This document shows, one piece after another, positions 6,064 to 6,099 of a stretch of 6,099 nt of DNA; the first letter of the stretch is position 1, and each line of letters begins with the position of its first letter. A program made the translations under genes and the position numbers. This DNA comes from Anaerolineae bacterium (GTDB lineage Bacteria; Chloroflexota; Anaerolineae; JAFGEY01). The stretch is from assembly GCA_016929205.1 (NCBI GenBank), contig JAFGJF010000371.1, positions 1 to 6,099 of the forward strand. Reading direction: 5' to 3'. Below the pieces are notes generated by a model that did not search any database, was not told the origin of the DNA, and was given only the letters and a program-made list of their open reading frames with translations.

Positions 6064-6078
6064 GCCGGCTAGGCCGGC
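6064..6078. repeat. Hairpin gccggc-tag-gccggc upstream of the cyclase
   Basis: Two identical 6-base palindromic arms, gccggc, separated by tag, form a GC-rich 6-bp stem with a 3-nt loop. It is immediately upstream of the ctcaca inverted repeat, so the cyclase leader has two consecutive hairpins. There is no T-run after it on the minus strand; it could be the remains of a terminator for a gene beyond the right edge or a leader structure. The remaining bases to 6099 show nothing recognisable. Confidence 0.4.
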
Positions 6079-6099
6079 GTGATCAATAACTGCCCGAGA

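Noticed and set aside
1..6099. CRISPR array, tRNA, rRNA or insertion sequence
   Set aside because: No regularly spaced direct repeats, cloverleaf-like segments, rRNA cores, transposase motifs or terminal inverted repeats were seen on reading both strands.

Overview
The window is GC-rich bacterial DNA (apart from one AT-rich intergenic island), and every convincing gene lies on the minus strand. Read in the direction of transcription, from high to low coordinates, the order is: a PAS-like class III nucleotide cyclase, a PAS-like histidine kinase, a sulfatase, a clan GH-A-like glycoside hydrolase with a short C-terminus, a 246-bp AT-rich gap, and a second sulfatase that runs off the left edge. 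The tandem arrangement of soluble sensor proteins with a 'QRNELxLLR' helix after the PAS-like domain resembles proteins I associate with Chloroflexota (Anaerolineae/Caldilineales type). Sulfatase-rich Planctomycetota or Lentisphaerota are an alternative. This assignment is inference, because the window holds no marker gene.

Region 3690-6040 is a two-gene signalling unit. The cyclase stop and the kinase start share a 4-base ATGA overlap. Both proteins begin with the same ~140-residue sensor module, about half identical by my hand alignment, followed by different outputs: a cyclic-nucleotide-forming domain in one and a HisKA/HATPase phosphotransfer core in the other. Neither has a transmembrane segment, so both should sense something in the cytoplasm. 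No response regulator is visible.

Region 1165-3623 follows on the same strand after 66 bp: a Cys-type sulfatase, then 62 bp, then a (beta/alpha)8-type hydrolase. None of these enzymes, nor the second sulfatase (1-918), shows a signal peptide. This suggests intracellular processing of imported sulfated saccharides. Short spacings and good Shine-Dalgarno sequences allow one transcript from 6040 down to about 1165. The second sulfatase probably has its own promoter in the AT-rich gap.

The main oddities are the twin sensors with split outputs, the non-standard purine-recognition residues of the cyclase, and the end of the hydrolase. The hydrolase stops just after its last barrel motif, and at that point a near-perfect Shine-Dalgarno and an ATGA-overlapping start lead into only eight codons. 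That pattern suggests a lost downstream gene or a deletion. There are no rRNA or tRNA genes, CRISPR arrays, insertion sequences or clear intrinsic terminators in the window.
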